Shown piece by piece: positions 1 through 11,784 of a stretch of 64,000 nucleotides of DNA. This DNA is from Capra hircus (lineage: Eukaryota; Chordata; Mammalia; Artiodactyla; Bovidae): contig NW_017189517.1 in assembly GCF_001704415.2 (NCBI RefSeq), forward strand, positions 4,351,167 through 4,415,166, in the 5' to 3' direction. A model generated the notes under the pieces. The model was not told the origin of the DNA. It saw only the letters and a program-made list of their open reading frames with translations, and did no database searches. Both the position numbers and the translations under genes were made by a program. The stretch's first letter is position 1. Each line of letters opens with the position of its first letter.

Positions 1-232
1 CGATTCGTTTCATATATAATATTATACATGTTTCAGTGCCATTCTCCCAAATCATCCCACCTTCTCCCTCTCCCACAGAGTCCAAAAGACTGTTCTATAC
101 ATCTGTGTCTCTTTTGCTCTCTCGCATACAGGCTTATCATTAGCATCTTTCTAAATTTCATATGTATGTGTTAGTATACTGTATTGGTGTTTTTCTTTCT
201 GCCTTACTTCACTCTGTATAATAGGCTCCAAA
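1..232 (-). mobile_element. L1-BT 3' UTR fragment, cut by window edge
   Basis: Read on the minus strand this matches the end of the bovine-type L1: the last ORF2 codons and the 3' UTR, including the phrase about a 'gactctgtgggagaggga' stretch. The same stretch recurs at 25870-26000 inside the larger L1 here. It is 5'-truncated near 232, and its A-tail would lie before base 1. No coding capacity remains. Confidence 0.85.
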
Positions 233-369
233 TTAAGAATTTACACTAGGCTTCTATGAGGTAAAACACCTTAAATATAGTTATTCCTTCACCTCATGCT
301 CTCTCTCCATCTCCCATACATTTACTACACATTTCCACTTAACCATTCCAAAAGTCCAATATTTTCAAA

Positions 370-800
370 TCCCACCATTACTTTACCCATAAGCTTGTCC
401 CTCCTGGGTTCCCACATCTGTATGTGACAACACCATTGAGCCATTTACTCAGGATTAATATTTATAAGTCATCCTTGTATTTTCTTCATTTTTATATCCA
501 CACCTTGTTACATTTTATTAATAGTCCTAAATACGCTGACACTGCCTTATTTAAGACAATCTCTCTCACCTGGACTGTTATAAAAGACACCTAGTTTGTC
601 TCTTTTTGTTAATCTTATCCTTAAAAACCCTCTTACACTCAGGACAATCTAGATTCTTTTGTGTCATTCCCAATGATCCCACATTGGCTACAGAAAAAAA
701 AAAAAAAAAAGCCTTCAATGCCTTAGAATGCCATTTAAGACACTTGGTAATCTGATCCCAGCCTCACACTACTATCAATAAGAAGGCATATGAAAAAAAT
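370..800 (+). mobile_element. L2 (LINE2) fragment, ORF2 3' part
   Basis: The sense strand follows the L2 consensus in order: the 'gagtcatccttg'-like segment near 465, 'ctctcacctggact' near 563, then the 'ccttcaatg' segment near 713 and the 'ctgatcccagcc' segment near 751. An A18 run (about 693-710) interrupts it and may be a small later expansion. Very old and strongly diverged; no open frame. Confidence 0.6.
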
Positions 801-1057
801 AAAAAAAAGATGCCTTCAGGATTGCACTTAAAGTTTCCCCCTTCAACTAATTTTTTGTTTCTCTTTTCTTTTAGAGGCAAACTTCCTTAGAGTTGTCTGT
901 ATTTATTATCTTGATTATGATGATGTATTAACTTTTAAAGCCCTCCAGTGTGCTCCTGTTTCTCCACCATTAATATTCCCACAGAATGTCTTAGTCTTTG
1001 GTAACTGATGATCTCCGTGTTTGTCCAATTCATAGCTGTAGTCTTCTTTTCACAGTG
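801..1057. other. Unassigned AT-rich stretch
   Basis: Possibly a more distant L2 segment. I see no gene, promoter or clear repeat boundary. Confidence 0.4.
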
Positions 1058-1258
1058 TGCTCAATAGCTCACTTGTGTCGGACTCTTTGCAACCCCATGG
1101 ACTGTAGCCTGCCAGGTTCCTCTGTCCACAGAATTTCACAGGCGAAAATATTAGAGTAGGTTTGTTTCCTTCTCCAGGGGATCTTCCCTACCCAGGTAGC
1201 AAACCCACATCTCCTGCATTGCAGGGGGATTCTTTTACCACTGAGACACCAGGGAAGC
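1058..1258 (-). mobile_element. Bov-tA SINE
   Basis: The tRNA-Glu-like head is at the high-coordinate end ('cagggaagccc' near 1250), with a B-box-like segment near 1200. The BovA-type body with the 'cccatggactg' motif is near 1094. Non-autonomous; such SINEs share 3' sequence with BovB and are thought to use its machinery. Several differences from the consensus suggest moderate age. No clear TSD. Confidence 0.9.
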
Positions 1259-1525
1259 CCTGATCCACCAACAGTTCTATTACATATGACAGAACTGACT
1301 ATTCTCTCATGAGCACTCTTTTGGATTCTGAGAAACCACATATTTCTGGATCTCCTGCTGCCTCTCTAGCTGCTTTTTTAAAAATTCTCCTTTGCAGACT
1401 ATCTTTTAGCAGACCCTTAAATGTTGGCATTTCTGAGGGATCCTTCCTTGTCCCTCTTGTCACTTTGGCCTTGGGCAATCTCATAAAGTTCCTGAGTTCA
1501 GTTAGAAGCAGATGACTCACAATAT

Positions 1526-1645
1526 CCTCAATGGACATGCATTTGAGCAAACTCTGGGAGATAGTGGAGGAAAGAGGAACCTGGCGTGCTGCATTCCATG
1601 GAGTCGCAGAGAGTTGGACATGATTTAGCCACTGAACAACAACAA
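1526..1645 (+). mobile_element. BovB 3' terminal fragment with TSD
   Basis: About 120 bp of the BovB/BovA 3' end, from the 'catttgagcaaactctggg' region to an (AAC)n tail. It is flanked by GACTCACAATAT (1514-1525) and GACTCATAATAT (1646-1657), an 11 of 12 match, which supports target-primed insertion of an extremely 5'-truncated copy. Confidence 0.88.
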
Positions 1646-1702
1646 GACTCATAATATTGTATATCCAGTGCAGATCTTTTCTCTGAACTCCACAACTGTA
1701 TA

Positions 1703-1913
1703 CAGTCATCCCTCAGTTTCCACAGGAAATTGGTTCCAGGATACACTGTGGATATCACAATTCATGAATGCTCAAGTCCCTTACATGAAATCGTGTAGTA
1801 CCATCGCCTCTGGTGTCCACAGGTCCCATTTCCAAGGATTCAAACAATGGCGATTTGATCCACAATTAGTTGAATCCTTGAGTGTGTAACTTGTGAATAC
1901 AGAGGGTTGACCA
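1703..1913 (+). mobile_element. MER2-like (TcMar-Tigger) DNA transposon, internally deleted
   Basis: The left end starts CAGTCATCCCTCAG and the right end is GAGGGTTGACCA, which form imperfect terminal inverted repeats. A TA dinucleotide lies on both sides, as expected for Tc1/mariner-type insertion. The left half follows the MER2 text ('ggttccaggat', 'gctcaagtccctta'), and the right half the MER2 3' end ('gttgaatcc'). At about 210 bp it is a non-autonomous deletion derivative with no transposase. Confidence 0.75.
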
Positions 1914-1936
1914 TATTCGGCTGTCTACTTGATAAA

Positions 1937-1959
1937 CATACACACACACACACACACAC
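1937..1959 (+). repeat. (CA)n microsatellite
   Basis: About 11 uninterrupted CA units following 'gataaa'. Confidence 0.95.
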
Positions 1960-1962
1960 TTG

Positions 1963-2178
1963 AATGGGCACTTAAAAATCAAAATATCCCAAACTGAACT
2001 TATCAGTATCTCCACCAAACAGCTTCTCTATGTTTCTTGTCTCAGTGATTGGCACTAATTATGTACCCAATAGACCTAGTTGAAAATCTGGGCAAGATCT
2101 ATGACTTCTTTCTGACCTTTTGAATCCAGGTAATTCTGAGTCTTGACAATATCAGCTCCTAAATATTTACCTAATATT
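1963..2178 (+). mobile_element. L2 fragment (ORF2 region)
   Basis: Sense-strand similarity to the L2 part that follows the reverse-transcriptase YADD region ('cccaaactgaactt', 'cttctctatgtttcttgtctcagt'). Old and frame-broken. A Bov-tA SINE is inserted directly after it. Confidence 0.55.
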
Positions 2179-2181
2179 TCC

Positions 2182-2384
2182 TTCCCACTACCTTGGTAGC
2201 TCAGACAGCAATGCAGGAGACGTGAGTTCAACCCCTGGCTTGGATAGATCCCCTGGAGAAAGGAATGGCCACACACTCTAGTATTCTTGCCTGGAAAATT
2301 GCATGGACAGAGGAGTCTGGTGGGCTACAGTCCATAGGGTCACAGAGTCAGACACGACTGAGTGAGTAACACTTTCACTACATA
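2182..2384 (+). mobile_element. Bov-tA SINE
   Basis: The head 'ccttggtagctcag' is followed by a B-box-like 'gttcaaccc' and 'gatcccctggag', then the BovA body 'tattcttgcctgg' and the end 'cacgactgagtgag'. Full-length dimeric structure (tRNA-Glu-like plus BovA); strand set by head-to-tail order. Confidence 0.92.
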
Positions 2385-2564
2385 CATACAATTGTTCCCT
2401 TATTTTTTCTTGCCAAGACCAGCACAATAGTATAACATCTCCCTGCCTTCATCATTTATTTCTTATGTTAATTATCTATCCTGTAACATACTGAGTGCTT
2501 TTCCTCTCTTGAATTTTGAGATATTGATTTCTTTTGATTATCCTATCATCTTTGATTTTTTCTT

Positions 2565-2830
2565 TTTAGCTCCTTTGCTGGCTCCCTTCAGTCTCCTCAT
2601 CAATTAATGTGGCACTCCTCAGTGTTCTGTCTGAAGTCTCTCCTTTTCATATTCCACTCTCTCCTTAGGTGGTCCCTTCTCTCTCATGGCTTCAAATAAC
2701 AACTGGGTGTTTTAACTACTGGAGTCATATCTGTAGGCCAGTTTTCTCTCCTGAGTTATACTTGAAGTTTATTTTGGACTTCTCTGCCGCCATGTCCCAC
2801 AAAACTGAGAAAACCTTTTCCTTCTCTCAT
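2565..2830 (+). mobile_element. L2 fragment (reverse transcriptase region)
   Basis: Collinear with the L2 RT-coding consensus: 'tcctttgctgg', then a 'gtgccccagggctcagt'-like segment near 2610, then 'ctctcatggcttcaaat' near 2682. The catalytic aspartate codons and frame are destroyed. This is a separate copy from those at 370 and 1963, because the order of L2 segments is not collinear across the three. Confidence 0.65.
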
Positions 2831-3335
2831 CTGTCTTGGCTACTGATGTCTTCTGACTACAATATTATTTTTCTTCTCTGACAGGTGATGATCTACTTAT
2901 CTTCAAAATCTACATAGCATATCTTTCTAAAGTCCTCTTCACCTAATGCTTTCCTTGTTTGGCTATACTTAAATTTCTTTGCATATTAGCCAGGGCTTTT
3001 TTGGTTGCTACTGACAGAAACTGATTTCTAAACAGCTGAAGTAAGCAGGCGGATTTATTCTAAGGCTTATGTAACCACACAAATGACAGTGATTCACATG
3101 ACATCAATGATACCTAGAGCAATAAACTCCAATATTAGTTGGATTCATTAATTCTTTCTCTCTGTCTCACACAAACACAGAAGCACACATATCTACCCTT
3201 TCTGTGCTGGTTTTATTCACCCTCCCTGTTTTTTTTCCCCACACTATAGAAAATATATCCACCAGCAGTTCTCATGCTTCACAATTCTGCATCATCCTTG
3301 AGGGGACTCCATTTCTTTTCCTCCACCACATTTTG
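2831..3335. other. Unassigned stretch
   Basis: Around 2995-3130 there is a faint resemblance to an ancient mammalian repeat I cannot name; the stretch at 39735 looks similar. Nothing else is recognisable. Confidence 0.3.
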
Positions 3336-3352
3336 AAAATAAAAGGATCAAG

Positions 3353-3643
3353 ACATATGGACATGGGAAGAGGGGAGGAGAGGGTGAGATGTATGGAGAG
3401 AGTAACATGGAGACTTACATTACCATATGTAAAATAGATAGCCAACGGGAATTTGCTGTATGGCTCAGGAAACTCAAACAGGGCTCTGTATCAACCTAGA
3501 GATGTGGAATGGGTAGGGAGATGGGAGGGAGGTTCAAAAGGGAGGAGATATATGTATACCTATGGCTGATTCATGTTGAGGTTTGACAGAAAACAACAAA
3601 ATTCTGTAAAGTAATTATCCTTCAATAAAAAATAAATTGGAAA
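3353..3643 (+). mobile_element. Older artiodactyl L1 3' end with TSD
   Basis: Only the 3' UTR of an L1 remains: the 'gaatttgctgtatggctcag' segment, a 'gtatacctatggctgattcat' segment and an 'aataaaaaataaatt' tail. It is flanked by AAAATAAAAGGATCAAG (3336-3352) and AAAATAAAAGATCAAG (3644-3659), a TSD with one lost base. Extreme 5' truncation is typical of L1 retrotransposition. Confidence 0.88.
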
Positions 3644-3659
3644 AAAATAAAAGATCAAG

Positions 3660-4109
3660 CTGGAATTGTTTGACTAAGCTCCAATTATATTCCTAACTCT
3701 GGATCAATTAACATGTAGCTGTTCAGTCATGGTATTAAAATTTCCCCTACCTTGGTCATCTATGCAAAACCAATCAACCATGACTGAGTAGAGTGTTATT
3801 AAAAACATAGATTTCACTAGAACCTAGAACCTCCTGGTTTAAATGGAAACCCACAGGATTTGGAGGAGAATTGTCCATAAATGAAAGGTAAGAGTCCTTG
3901 CATTCATACTAGCTTACTACTCATCTTCTTATATATTTCTTAAAAGTTAGGTAACTGTGTGTGAGAGAGAGAGGAGGGAGAGAAATGTTGTGAGTGCATT
4001 AATGAAATACAGATAGGCATTATTTCTTTTCTTCATGGAAAATTATGTCTTTGGTTTTAAGGTGGTGATCTGTCTTCTAAAAGTATCTATGAATTCTGTT
4101 TTCCCTCAT
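3660..4109. other. Unassigned stretch
   Basis: Contains a short GA-rich tract (about 3960-3985). No gene or repeat recognised. Confidence 0.4.
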
Positions 4110-4602
4110 GGAGAAAGCAGATACATTACTTTACAAACAAAAGTCCATCTAGTCAAAGCTATGGTTTTTCCAGGAGTCGTGTATGGATGGTGAGAGTTTG
4201 ACTATAAAGAAAGCTGAGAGCCCAAAATTGATGCTTTTGAATTGTGGTGTTGGAGAAGACTCTTGAGAGTCTCTTGGACTGCAAGGAGATCCAACCAGTC
4301 CATCCTGAAGGAAATCAGTCCTGAATATTCATTGGAAGGACTGATGCTGAAGCTGAAACTCCAATACTTTGGCCACCGGATGCAAAGAACTGACTTATTG
4401 GAAAAGACCCTGATACTGGGAAAGACTGAAGGCAGGGGGAGAAGGGGACGACAGAGGATGAGATGGTTGGATAGCATCACTGACTCAATGAATATGAGTT
4501 TGAGTAAGCTCTCTGAGAGTTGGTGATGGACAGGGAGGCCTGGTGTGCTGCAGTCCATGGGATTGCAAGAGTCAGACATGACTGAGTAATTGAACTGAAC
4601 CG
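4110..4602 (+). mobile_element. BovB 3' fragment (C-terminal ORF region and tail)
   Basis: It starts at the segment equivalent to 'agacattactttgcc' of BovB and runs to the terminal 'gaactgaaccgaa'. One open stretch (4242-4526) keeps recognisable C-terminal residues such as LWCWRRLLRVSWTARRSNQS, so the fragment is only moderately decayed. 5'-truncated downstream of the catalytic YADD. Confidence 0.93.
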
Positions 4603-4800
4603 AAACTCCCTTTTGTCCTGGAAAACATGAAAAACTCAGGTCCTTAATTGTGTACCTATCACTGTTCTCTGGGGAGATATAAAAGATCAGTTAATCTAAA
4701 TAAGTGCTTGAGTTTTGCATGCTGATGAAGTCATGTAATCTTCTTTTCTATGTATATGCTTGAAACTGCTGTGAAAGGATTAGATACATTTGTATAGATT

Positions 4801-7800
4801 AGAGATGTGGGTCATGGTGGAGAGGTCTGACAGAATGTGGTCCACTGGAGAAGAGAATTGCAAACCACTTCAGTATTCTTTTCTTGAGAACCCCATGAAT
4901 AGTATGAAAAGGCAAAATGATAGGATACCGAAAGAGGAACTCCCCAGGTCAGTAGGTGCTCAATATGCTACTGGAGATCAGTGGAGAGATAACTCCAGAA
5001 AGAATGAAAGGATGGAGCCAAAGCAAAAACAATACCAAGTTGTGGATGTGACGGGTAATAGAAGCAAGGTCTGATGCTGTAAAGAACAATATTGCATAGG
5101 AACCTGGAATGTCAGGTCCATGAATCGGGGCAAATTGGAAGTGGTCAAACAAGAGAAGGCAAGAGTGAACACAGACATTCTAGGAATCAGTGAACTAAAA
5201 TGGACTGGAATGGGGGAATTTAACTCAGATGACCATCATATCTACTACTGTGGGCAGGAATCCCTTAGAAGAAATGGAGTAGCCATCATGGTCAACAAAA
5301 GAGTCCAAAATGCGGTACATTGATGCAATCTCAAAAATGACATAATAATCTCTGTTCGTTTCCAAGGCAAACCATTCAATATCACAGTAATCCAAGTCTA
5401 TGCCCCAACCAATAACGCTGAAGAAGCTGAAGTTGAACGGTTCTATGAAGACCTACAAGACCTTTTAGGACCAACACCCCAAAAAGATGTCCTTTTCATT
5501 ACAGGGGACAGGAATGCAAAAGTAGGAAGTCAAGAAACACCTGGAGTAACAGGCAAATTTGGCCTTGGAATATGGAATGAAGCAGGGCAAAGACTAATAG
5601 AGTTTTGCCAAGAAAATGCACTGGTCATAGCAAACACCCTCTTCCAACAACACAAGAGAAAACTCTACACATGGACATCACCAGATGGTCAAAACCGAAA
5701 TCAGAATGATTATATTATTTGTAGCCAATGATGGAGAAGCTCTATACAGTCAACAAAAACAAGACCAGGAGCTGACTGTGGCTCAGATCATGAACTCCTT
5801 ATTGCCAAAATCAGACATAAATTGAAGAAAGTAGGAAAAACTGCCAGACCATTCAGGTATGACCTAAATCAAATCCCTTATGATTATACAGTGGAAGTGA
5901 GAAATAGATTTAAGGGCCTAGATCTGATAGACAGAGTGCCTGATGAACTATGGACTAAGGTTCATGACATTGTACAGGAGACAGGGATCAAGACTATACC
6001 CATGGAAAAGAAATGCAAAAAAGCAAAATGGCTTTCTGGGGAGGCCTTACAAATAGCTATGAAAAGAAGAGAGGCAAAAAGCAAAGGAGAAAAGGAAAGA
6101 CATAAGCATCTAAATGCAGAGTTCCAGAGAACAGCAAGAAGAGATAAGAAAGCCTTCTTCAGCGATCAGTGCAAAGAAATAGAGGAAAAGAACAGAATGG
6201 GAAAGAATAGAGATCTCTTCAAGAAAATTAGAGATACCAAAGGAACATTTCATGCAACGATGGGCTCAATAAAGGACAGCAATGGTCTGGACCTAACAGA
6301 AGCAGAAGATATTAAGAAGAGGTGGCAAGAATATACAGAAGAACTGTACAAAAAAGATCTTCAAGATCAAGATAATCACAATGGTGTGATTGCTTACCTA
6401 GAGCCAGACATCCTGGAATATGAAGTAAAGTGGGCCTTAGAAAGCATCACTATGAACAAAGCTAGTGCAGGTGATGGAATTCTGGTTGAGCTATTTCAAA
6501 TCCTGAAAGATGATGCTGTGAAAGTGCTGCACGCAACATGTCAGCAGATTGGGAAAACTCAGCAGTGGCCACAGGACTGGAAAAGGTCAGTTTTCATTCC
6601 AATCCCAAAGAAAGGCAATGCCAAAGAATACTCAAACTACCACACAATTACACTCATCTCACATGCTAGTAAAGTAATGCTCAAAATTCTGCAAGCCAGG
6701 CTTCAGCAATACATGAACTGTGAACTTCCAGATGTTCAAGCTGGTTTTAGCAAAGGCAGAGGAACCAGAGATCAGATTGCCAGTATCCGCTGGATCATCA
6801 AAAAAGCAAGAGAGTTCCAGAAAAAAACATCTCTTTCTGCTTTATTGTCTATGCCAAACCCTTTGACTGTGTGGATCACAATAAACTGTGGAAAATTCTG
6901 AGAGAGATGGGAATACCAGACCACCTGACCTGCCTCTTGAGAAACCTATATGCAGGTCAGGAAGCAACAGTTAGAACTGGACATGGAACAACAGACTGGT
7001 TCCAAATAGGAAAAGGAGTACGTCAAGGCTGTATATTGTCACCCTGCTTATTTAACTTATATGCAGAGTACATCACGAGAAACTCTGGGCTGGAAGAAGC
7101 ACAAGCTAGAATCAAGATTGCCAGGAGACATATCAATAACCTCAGATATGCAGATGACACCACCCTTATGGCAGAAAGTGAAGAGGAACTAAAAAGCCTC
7201 TTGATGAAAGTGAAAGAGGAGAGTGAAAAAGTTGGCTTAAAGCTCAGCATTCAGAAAATGATCATGGCATCCGGTCCCATCACTTCATGGGAAATAGATG
7301 GGGAAACAGTGGAAACAGTGTCAGACTTTATTTTAGTGGGGCTCCAAAATCACTGTAGATGGTGACTGCAGCCATGAAATTAAAAGACGCTTACTCCTTG
7401 GAAGAAAATTTATGACCAACCTAGGTAGCATATTGAAAAGCAGAGACATTACTTTGCCTACAAAGGTCCATCTAGTCAAGGCTATGGTTTTTCCAGTGGT
7501 CATGTATGGATGTGAGAGTTGGACTGTGAAGAAAGCCGAGCACCAAAGAACTGATGCTTTTGAACTGTGGTGTTGAAGAAGACTCTTTAGAGTCTTTTGG
7601 ATTGCAAGGAGATCCAACCAGTCCATTCTGAAGGAGATCAGCCCTGGGATTTCTTTGGAAGGAATGATGCTAAAGCTGAAACTCCAGTACTTTGACCATC
7701 TCATGTGAAGAGTTGACTCATTGGAAAATACTCTGATGCTGCGAGGGATTGGGAGCAGGAGGAGAAGGGGACGACCAAGGATGAGATGGCTGGATGGCAT

Positions 7801-7931
7801 CACGGACTCGATGGACATGAGTCTGAGTGAACTCCGGGAGTTGGTGATGGACAGGGAGGCCTGGTGTGCTGCAATTCATGGGGTTGCAAAGAGTCGGACA
7901 TGACTGAGCGACTGAACTGAACCTAACTGAA
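4801..7931 (+). mobile_element. Near-full-length BovB (RTE-clade LINE)
   Basis: It begins in the BovB 5' region at 'gggtcatggtggagaggtct' and ends at the typical 'gagcgactgaactgaa' tail, about 3.1 kb, close to the family length. It carries the endonuclease and reverse transcriptase regions in order (see the pseudogene entry). The most upstream 5' UTR seen at 56900-57110 and 62150-62640 is missing. No convincing TSD. BovB is documented in the literature as horizontally transferred between squamates and ruminants; this copy itself gives no extra evidence for transfer. Confidence 0.96.
5102..7905 (+). pseudogene. Decayed BovB endonuclease-reverse transcriptase ORF
   Basis: In the intact family this protein nicks target DNA (AP-like endonuclease) and reverse-transcribes the element RNA at the nick. 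The start of the endonuclease is visible as TWNVRSMN (5102-5125). Its conserved GD-N motif reads GDRN (5504-5515) and SDH is at 5783-5791. The RT domain keeps YADD at 7147-7158. Breaks: an early stop near 5321; a TGA at about 5730 where the family has Arg; a frameshift in an A7 run near 6825, just before the DYAKAFD catalytic motif (read here as a garbled frame); another shift near 7335 after the SDF segment; and a stop in the C-terminal part near 7575. The longest open pieces are 5822-6901 (359 codons) and 6871-7365 (164 codons). The five breaks rule out a functional product. Confidence 0.93.
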
Positions 7932-10470
7932 ACATTTTATTTGAAGGAAATTGGACCAAACATAAGCCTCACTTACTGCTTTCAGTTTGGTGATAGTGCC
8001 TTTAGCTTCCCCGGTAAGTCCTGTGGAACTGCAGAGAAATCTGAGGCAACAGAAAGGGCAGTTTAGAGCTCCTTTGGCGTTGGCCATTGTGTAGATTGCT
8101 CTCTAGGACTGCATTTACATTCCTATCCTATACTGACCCATGGCGTCCAGGTGATTGAGAAGAACTACATCCAATATCAATATAAGCCACCTTTAGTGAT
8201 TTTGCAAATGAAAGGCCCTGTCAAAATATGATCCCCACCCACAGATCACCTGATTCCTTTTCTCCAGCATCTTTCATGGAGTTCCTATCTGCTATACTCA
8301 TTTACTGTTTTTATGCTACCTTTACAGTTTGATTCTCTGACACTAGAATCAAATAGGGTGATTGAATAGAGGTTTATGTAAATGTCTGGATTTTTTCCCC
8401 AGGGTTCCCTATACATGTGCTTAGGCATGCCTTCAACTCTCAGGCAGACATTTTACAATTCTGTCTTAGCTTTCACTTCCTACCTGTGTAGAACCCTAAG
8501 ATCAATCTGTGGTGAACGTTTTGAGTCTTTTCAGGTATCTGCTGGGCATCCACACAACCCTGCATGTGTGAACTGACTCCTAGATTTTCAGAAAAGATAC
8601 TGCTTTTCAAAGTGCTCAATAAATAGTACCGTTTTACCAAGTGTTTGTTTTACCTTTTGGCCAGTCTCTCCTTTGATCTAACTGGTATCACTACTACTTC
8701 TTATAGCGGCAGTATTAAACAGTTGTTGGTTGTTGTTGGCAAACACCAGGGGGATGGGCTTTTCCACCTGAGGAAACTCTGACTCACACAAAGGAAGAGA
8801 AGCATTATGGATGAGGCTTTTCAAGGGAATTGCCAAACAGGTCAAATAATAACAGTTCTTTAGTGGTTAGGTGATATGGGGAGTTCCAAAAACATTTTAC
8901 CTAGTGTGGCTTTCAGGTTGATGACTTTAAGAAGTGTTGTGGTTGTAAGGTTGTTGAGTATTTAAGTATATGGAGCATGGCTGGGTGGAGATAGAACAAC
9001 TAAAATGCAATAGAGCTTACTGTTCTTACTGAAATTCAGCTATCTTTCTCCAATAAACATTTCTTGAATCGTTGTAAGCCTTTTGTGAATTTCCATAATC
9101 CTGAAAGGGTTGATTTTGACAATTTTTGCTGGTATTTCTCTTTCTTTTCTGGGAGAATAGTTTTTTGAAAAAATTCCTCTGCCATTCCAATAGTGACTAC
9201 TATATTTTATATGCCATTTCAGATCAGAATTTCTCCTGATGTTCTAAATGTGACACATCCTTCATAAATATGGCTGTTTCTTTGGTATCACTCAGCTGGA
9301 ACTGATTATTAAGTACATCTTCATTTTATGGTTATCATCCACATGCATTTATTGAAGATGGGCATGGAAGTGTTCTGGCATGCTGGAGAAAATGCATTAC
9401 CTTTTGAGGCTTTCATTCTTTTTTTTTTTTAATGCAAAATGTTGGAAGTAGAGTAGGTGATCTTAAAGGTATCTTTTAACTGTGATATTGTCTAGATTGA
9501 CTTTGCTTTTGAAGCTTAATCTACCCTTCAGATGGCTTAGGCTTGCCAAAGTCAGACCTCTAGGCCTGGTTATGACAAATTGTAGAAAGCTTTTTTAAAA
9601 GTCAAATACCAAGGAGTAGATGCCCTAATGCAGTTCTATAATTATAAATAGGATACTCTATTCTCCCTACACAGGCATGAGTTTTAGTAATGTCAGTGAT
9701 GACATAGCCACCCCATCCATTAAGAATGGAACAGCTTCAGACCATCACTTTTTGCCTTTAGAATCAATGACACGGTTCTTATGGCTGACAGCCTCACAGG
9801 GACACACAATTAAGTTCTCTGATGAGTGGCTCCAATGGACTTCAATGAAGCACATACATACCCAGGAGGAGACTTACTAACCCAGCAACTCTGACTCTGA
9901 GAAAGTGGGTTAGATCCTGTCAGGTGAGAAAATAGTACTCTAGTAGTACCCTGTAGTACTCCGTTGAAGGGCCTGGGTTGAGGACAGCCTGGAAAATACA
10001 TTCCCCTCCCCCCCATCCTCAAGTAGTCTTAGTTGCATTCTAGGGAAATGATGTCACACCTGCCAAAATAAGCTAACTGCCCTTTCCAAGAGGTGCTTTT
10101 CATATAAGCAACCCTTCTTAAGCTAAAGTGATTCACAGGTTCACAGGGAAGAAGAAAGTTGTCGTGTTCAGATCTTCTGGAGCTGGCAGCAAGAATAAAA
10201 TTTGTTTCTCTACCAGCTGATTTACAGAATTCACTGGAAGTCAGCAATTTTATAAGCGTAAGACATAATGCCATCCCATACCCAGTGAAAATATCCTCTA
10301 GGAACAAAGATGCAGCATGGTACAAGACAGAGTCCTTGGCATATGGATCTTGTGGTATAGAAAGTAAGACAGACAATATGTAAATAAAGAAATACATACA
10401 TATTAGTACTGGGTACCGAGGAAACAATTGTTGGTCTGCATTCATACATTAATCACTTTTATGCTACTCC
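7932..10470. other. Long unassigned intergenic stretch
   Basis: No open frame above 70 codons except an antisense-looking 10029-10445 frame without recognisable domains. A T11 run lies at about 9421-9431 and a C-rich run near 10005. I could not match this to a repeat family, so it may be unique ruminant sequence. Confidence 0.4.
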
Positions 10471-10473
10471 ATG

Positions 10474-10475
<2 letters not shown>

Positions 10476-10507
<32 letters not shown>
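10476..10507 (+). repeat. (CA)16 microsatellite
   Basis: Uninterrupted AC/CA dinucleotides for about 32 bp. Long enough to be length-variable between individuals. Confidence 0.97.
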
Positions 10508-10510
<3 letters not shown>

Positions 10511-10770
10511 TCATGCTATACATACTGTGCTGGAACTTGGAGAAGAGATTTGGCGATGTGAAATGAATTTTAGAGTTATAAAAAGACATTGAGCTCAAGA
10601 ATGCATTGGAGGAGAGGAAATCTGACTATAGGCATATTTGTTGAGGAGTTTGTGAGAAAGTAGAGGAAAGAAAGGGGCAGGAGCTAGAGGGGTACAACTA
10701 GAAAACTATGAAAAAAAGATTAATGAAGAGTATCTAGATCTATATCTTACAAAATTTTAGTTATCAATAC

Positions 10771-10870
10771 AACCTTCAGAAGATAGTGATGGACAAGGAG
10801 GCTTGGCATGCTGGAGTCCATGGGGTCACAAAGAGACAGACATGACTCAGTGGCTGAACAACAACAACAG
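10771..10870 (+). mobile_element. BovB 3' terminal fragment with (AAC)n tail
   Basis: About 85 bp matching the end of BovB ('gtgatggacaaggagg', 'catggggtcacaaag') followed by an AAC trinucleotide tail. Very short 5'-truncated insertion. Confidence 0.88.
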
Positions 10871-10955
10871 AGTTTTGTAATAGAGCAGGAAATAGCAACG
10901 GAATGGAAGATCAAGAAATAGACCCAAATATCTGTGGGGTCATAGCATAAATTTT

Positions 10956-11082
10956 TGGAGAAGGCAATGGCACCCTGCTCCAGTGTTCTTGCCTGGAGAA
11001 TCCCATGGACGGGGGAGCCTGGTGGGCTCTTGTCTATGGGGTCGCACAGAGTCAGACACGACTGAAGTGACTTAGCAGTAGC
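10956..11082 (+). mobile_element. BovA monomer SINE with perfect 12-bp TSD
   Basis: It starts 'ggagaaggcaatgg', contains 'gttcttgcctggagaatccc' and ends in the tail 'gacttagcagtagc'. AGCATAAATTTT occurs at 10944-10955 and again at 11083-11094. A perfect TSD and few differences from consensus point to a relatively recent insertion. Confidence 0.95.
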
Positions 11083-11125
11083 AGCATAAATTTTACATGT
11101 CAAGTCTGTGGGAAAATATGGAGGT

Positions 11126-11163
11126 TGTTGTTGTTGTTGTTGTTTTCTCTTTTTTTTTTTTTG
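11126..11163 (+). repeat. (GTT)n followed by poly-T
   Basis: Six GTT units run into a T-rich tract. On the minus strand this is an (AAC)n/A-rich stretch like BovA tails, but no SINE body adjoins it. Confidence 0.9.
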
Positions 11164-11329
11164 AGTGCATTGGGACAATTGTCTAGGAAAGCATTGCCTA
11201 AGAAGTTTAAAAAGCAGAATAAAAAAATCAAGACCAAAATAAGACTTTTGAAAACAAGTTGTGTGGGTATGAGTTTTCTCAGAATGATAGAAAATCTAAA
11301 ACATTAAAGATCAACTATGTTGTAAAAAT

Positions 11330-11749
11330 TTCAAATTTATATTCACAAAAAGAGCCGAAAAGAAAATGACAAACTGGAAAACATTGATATTTATGACAAA
11401 TTACTATATTTTGATGGATAAAGTGAGTTAATGCATTAATAACAATAAAAATCACACAATAGGAAAATGGCCCATGAATTTGAATAAGCAGGTCACAGAA
11501 AAGAGACATACAAATGACTAATAAACATATGTGATTAATCTCAATCATGATTGAGCTACTATGAACTAAAATAACTATGAAAAATCATCTATTAAGTATA
11601 AAATTGGAAAGTAGTTTAAATGGGTGAGGAAAGGCAGAAATGGGGATTCTTGAGAATTTGCCATGTAATGTAAATCAGTCCAGCATTATCAATATGTTAA
11701 AATCATATATTGTTTGACCCTGCAGTTTTACTTCAGTTATTTATCCTAA

Positions 11750-11784
<35 letters not shown>

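Noticed and set aside
7147..7158. An active BovB source copy at 4801-7931
   Set aside because: The YADD motif is intact, but several stops and frameshifts (about 5321, 5730, 6825, 7335, 7575) prevent a complete protein.
10029..10445. 138-codon minus-strand frame as a host protein
   Set aside because: No signal peptide, domain or codon pattern I trust, no splice context, and the length is near chance for AT-rich DNA on this scale.
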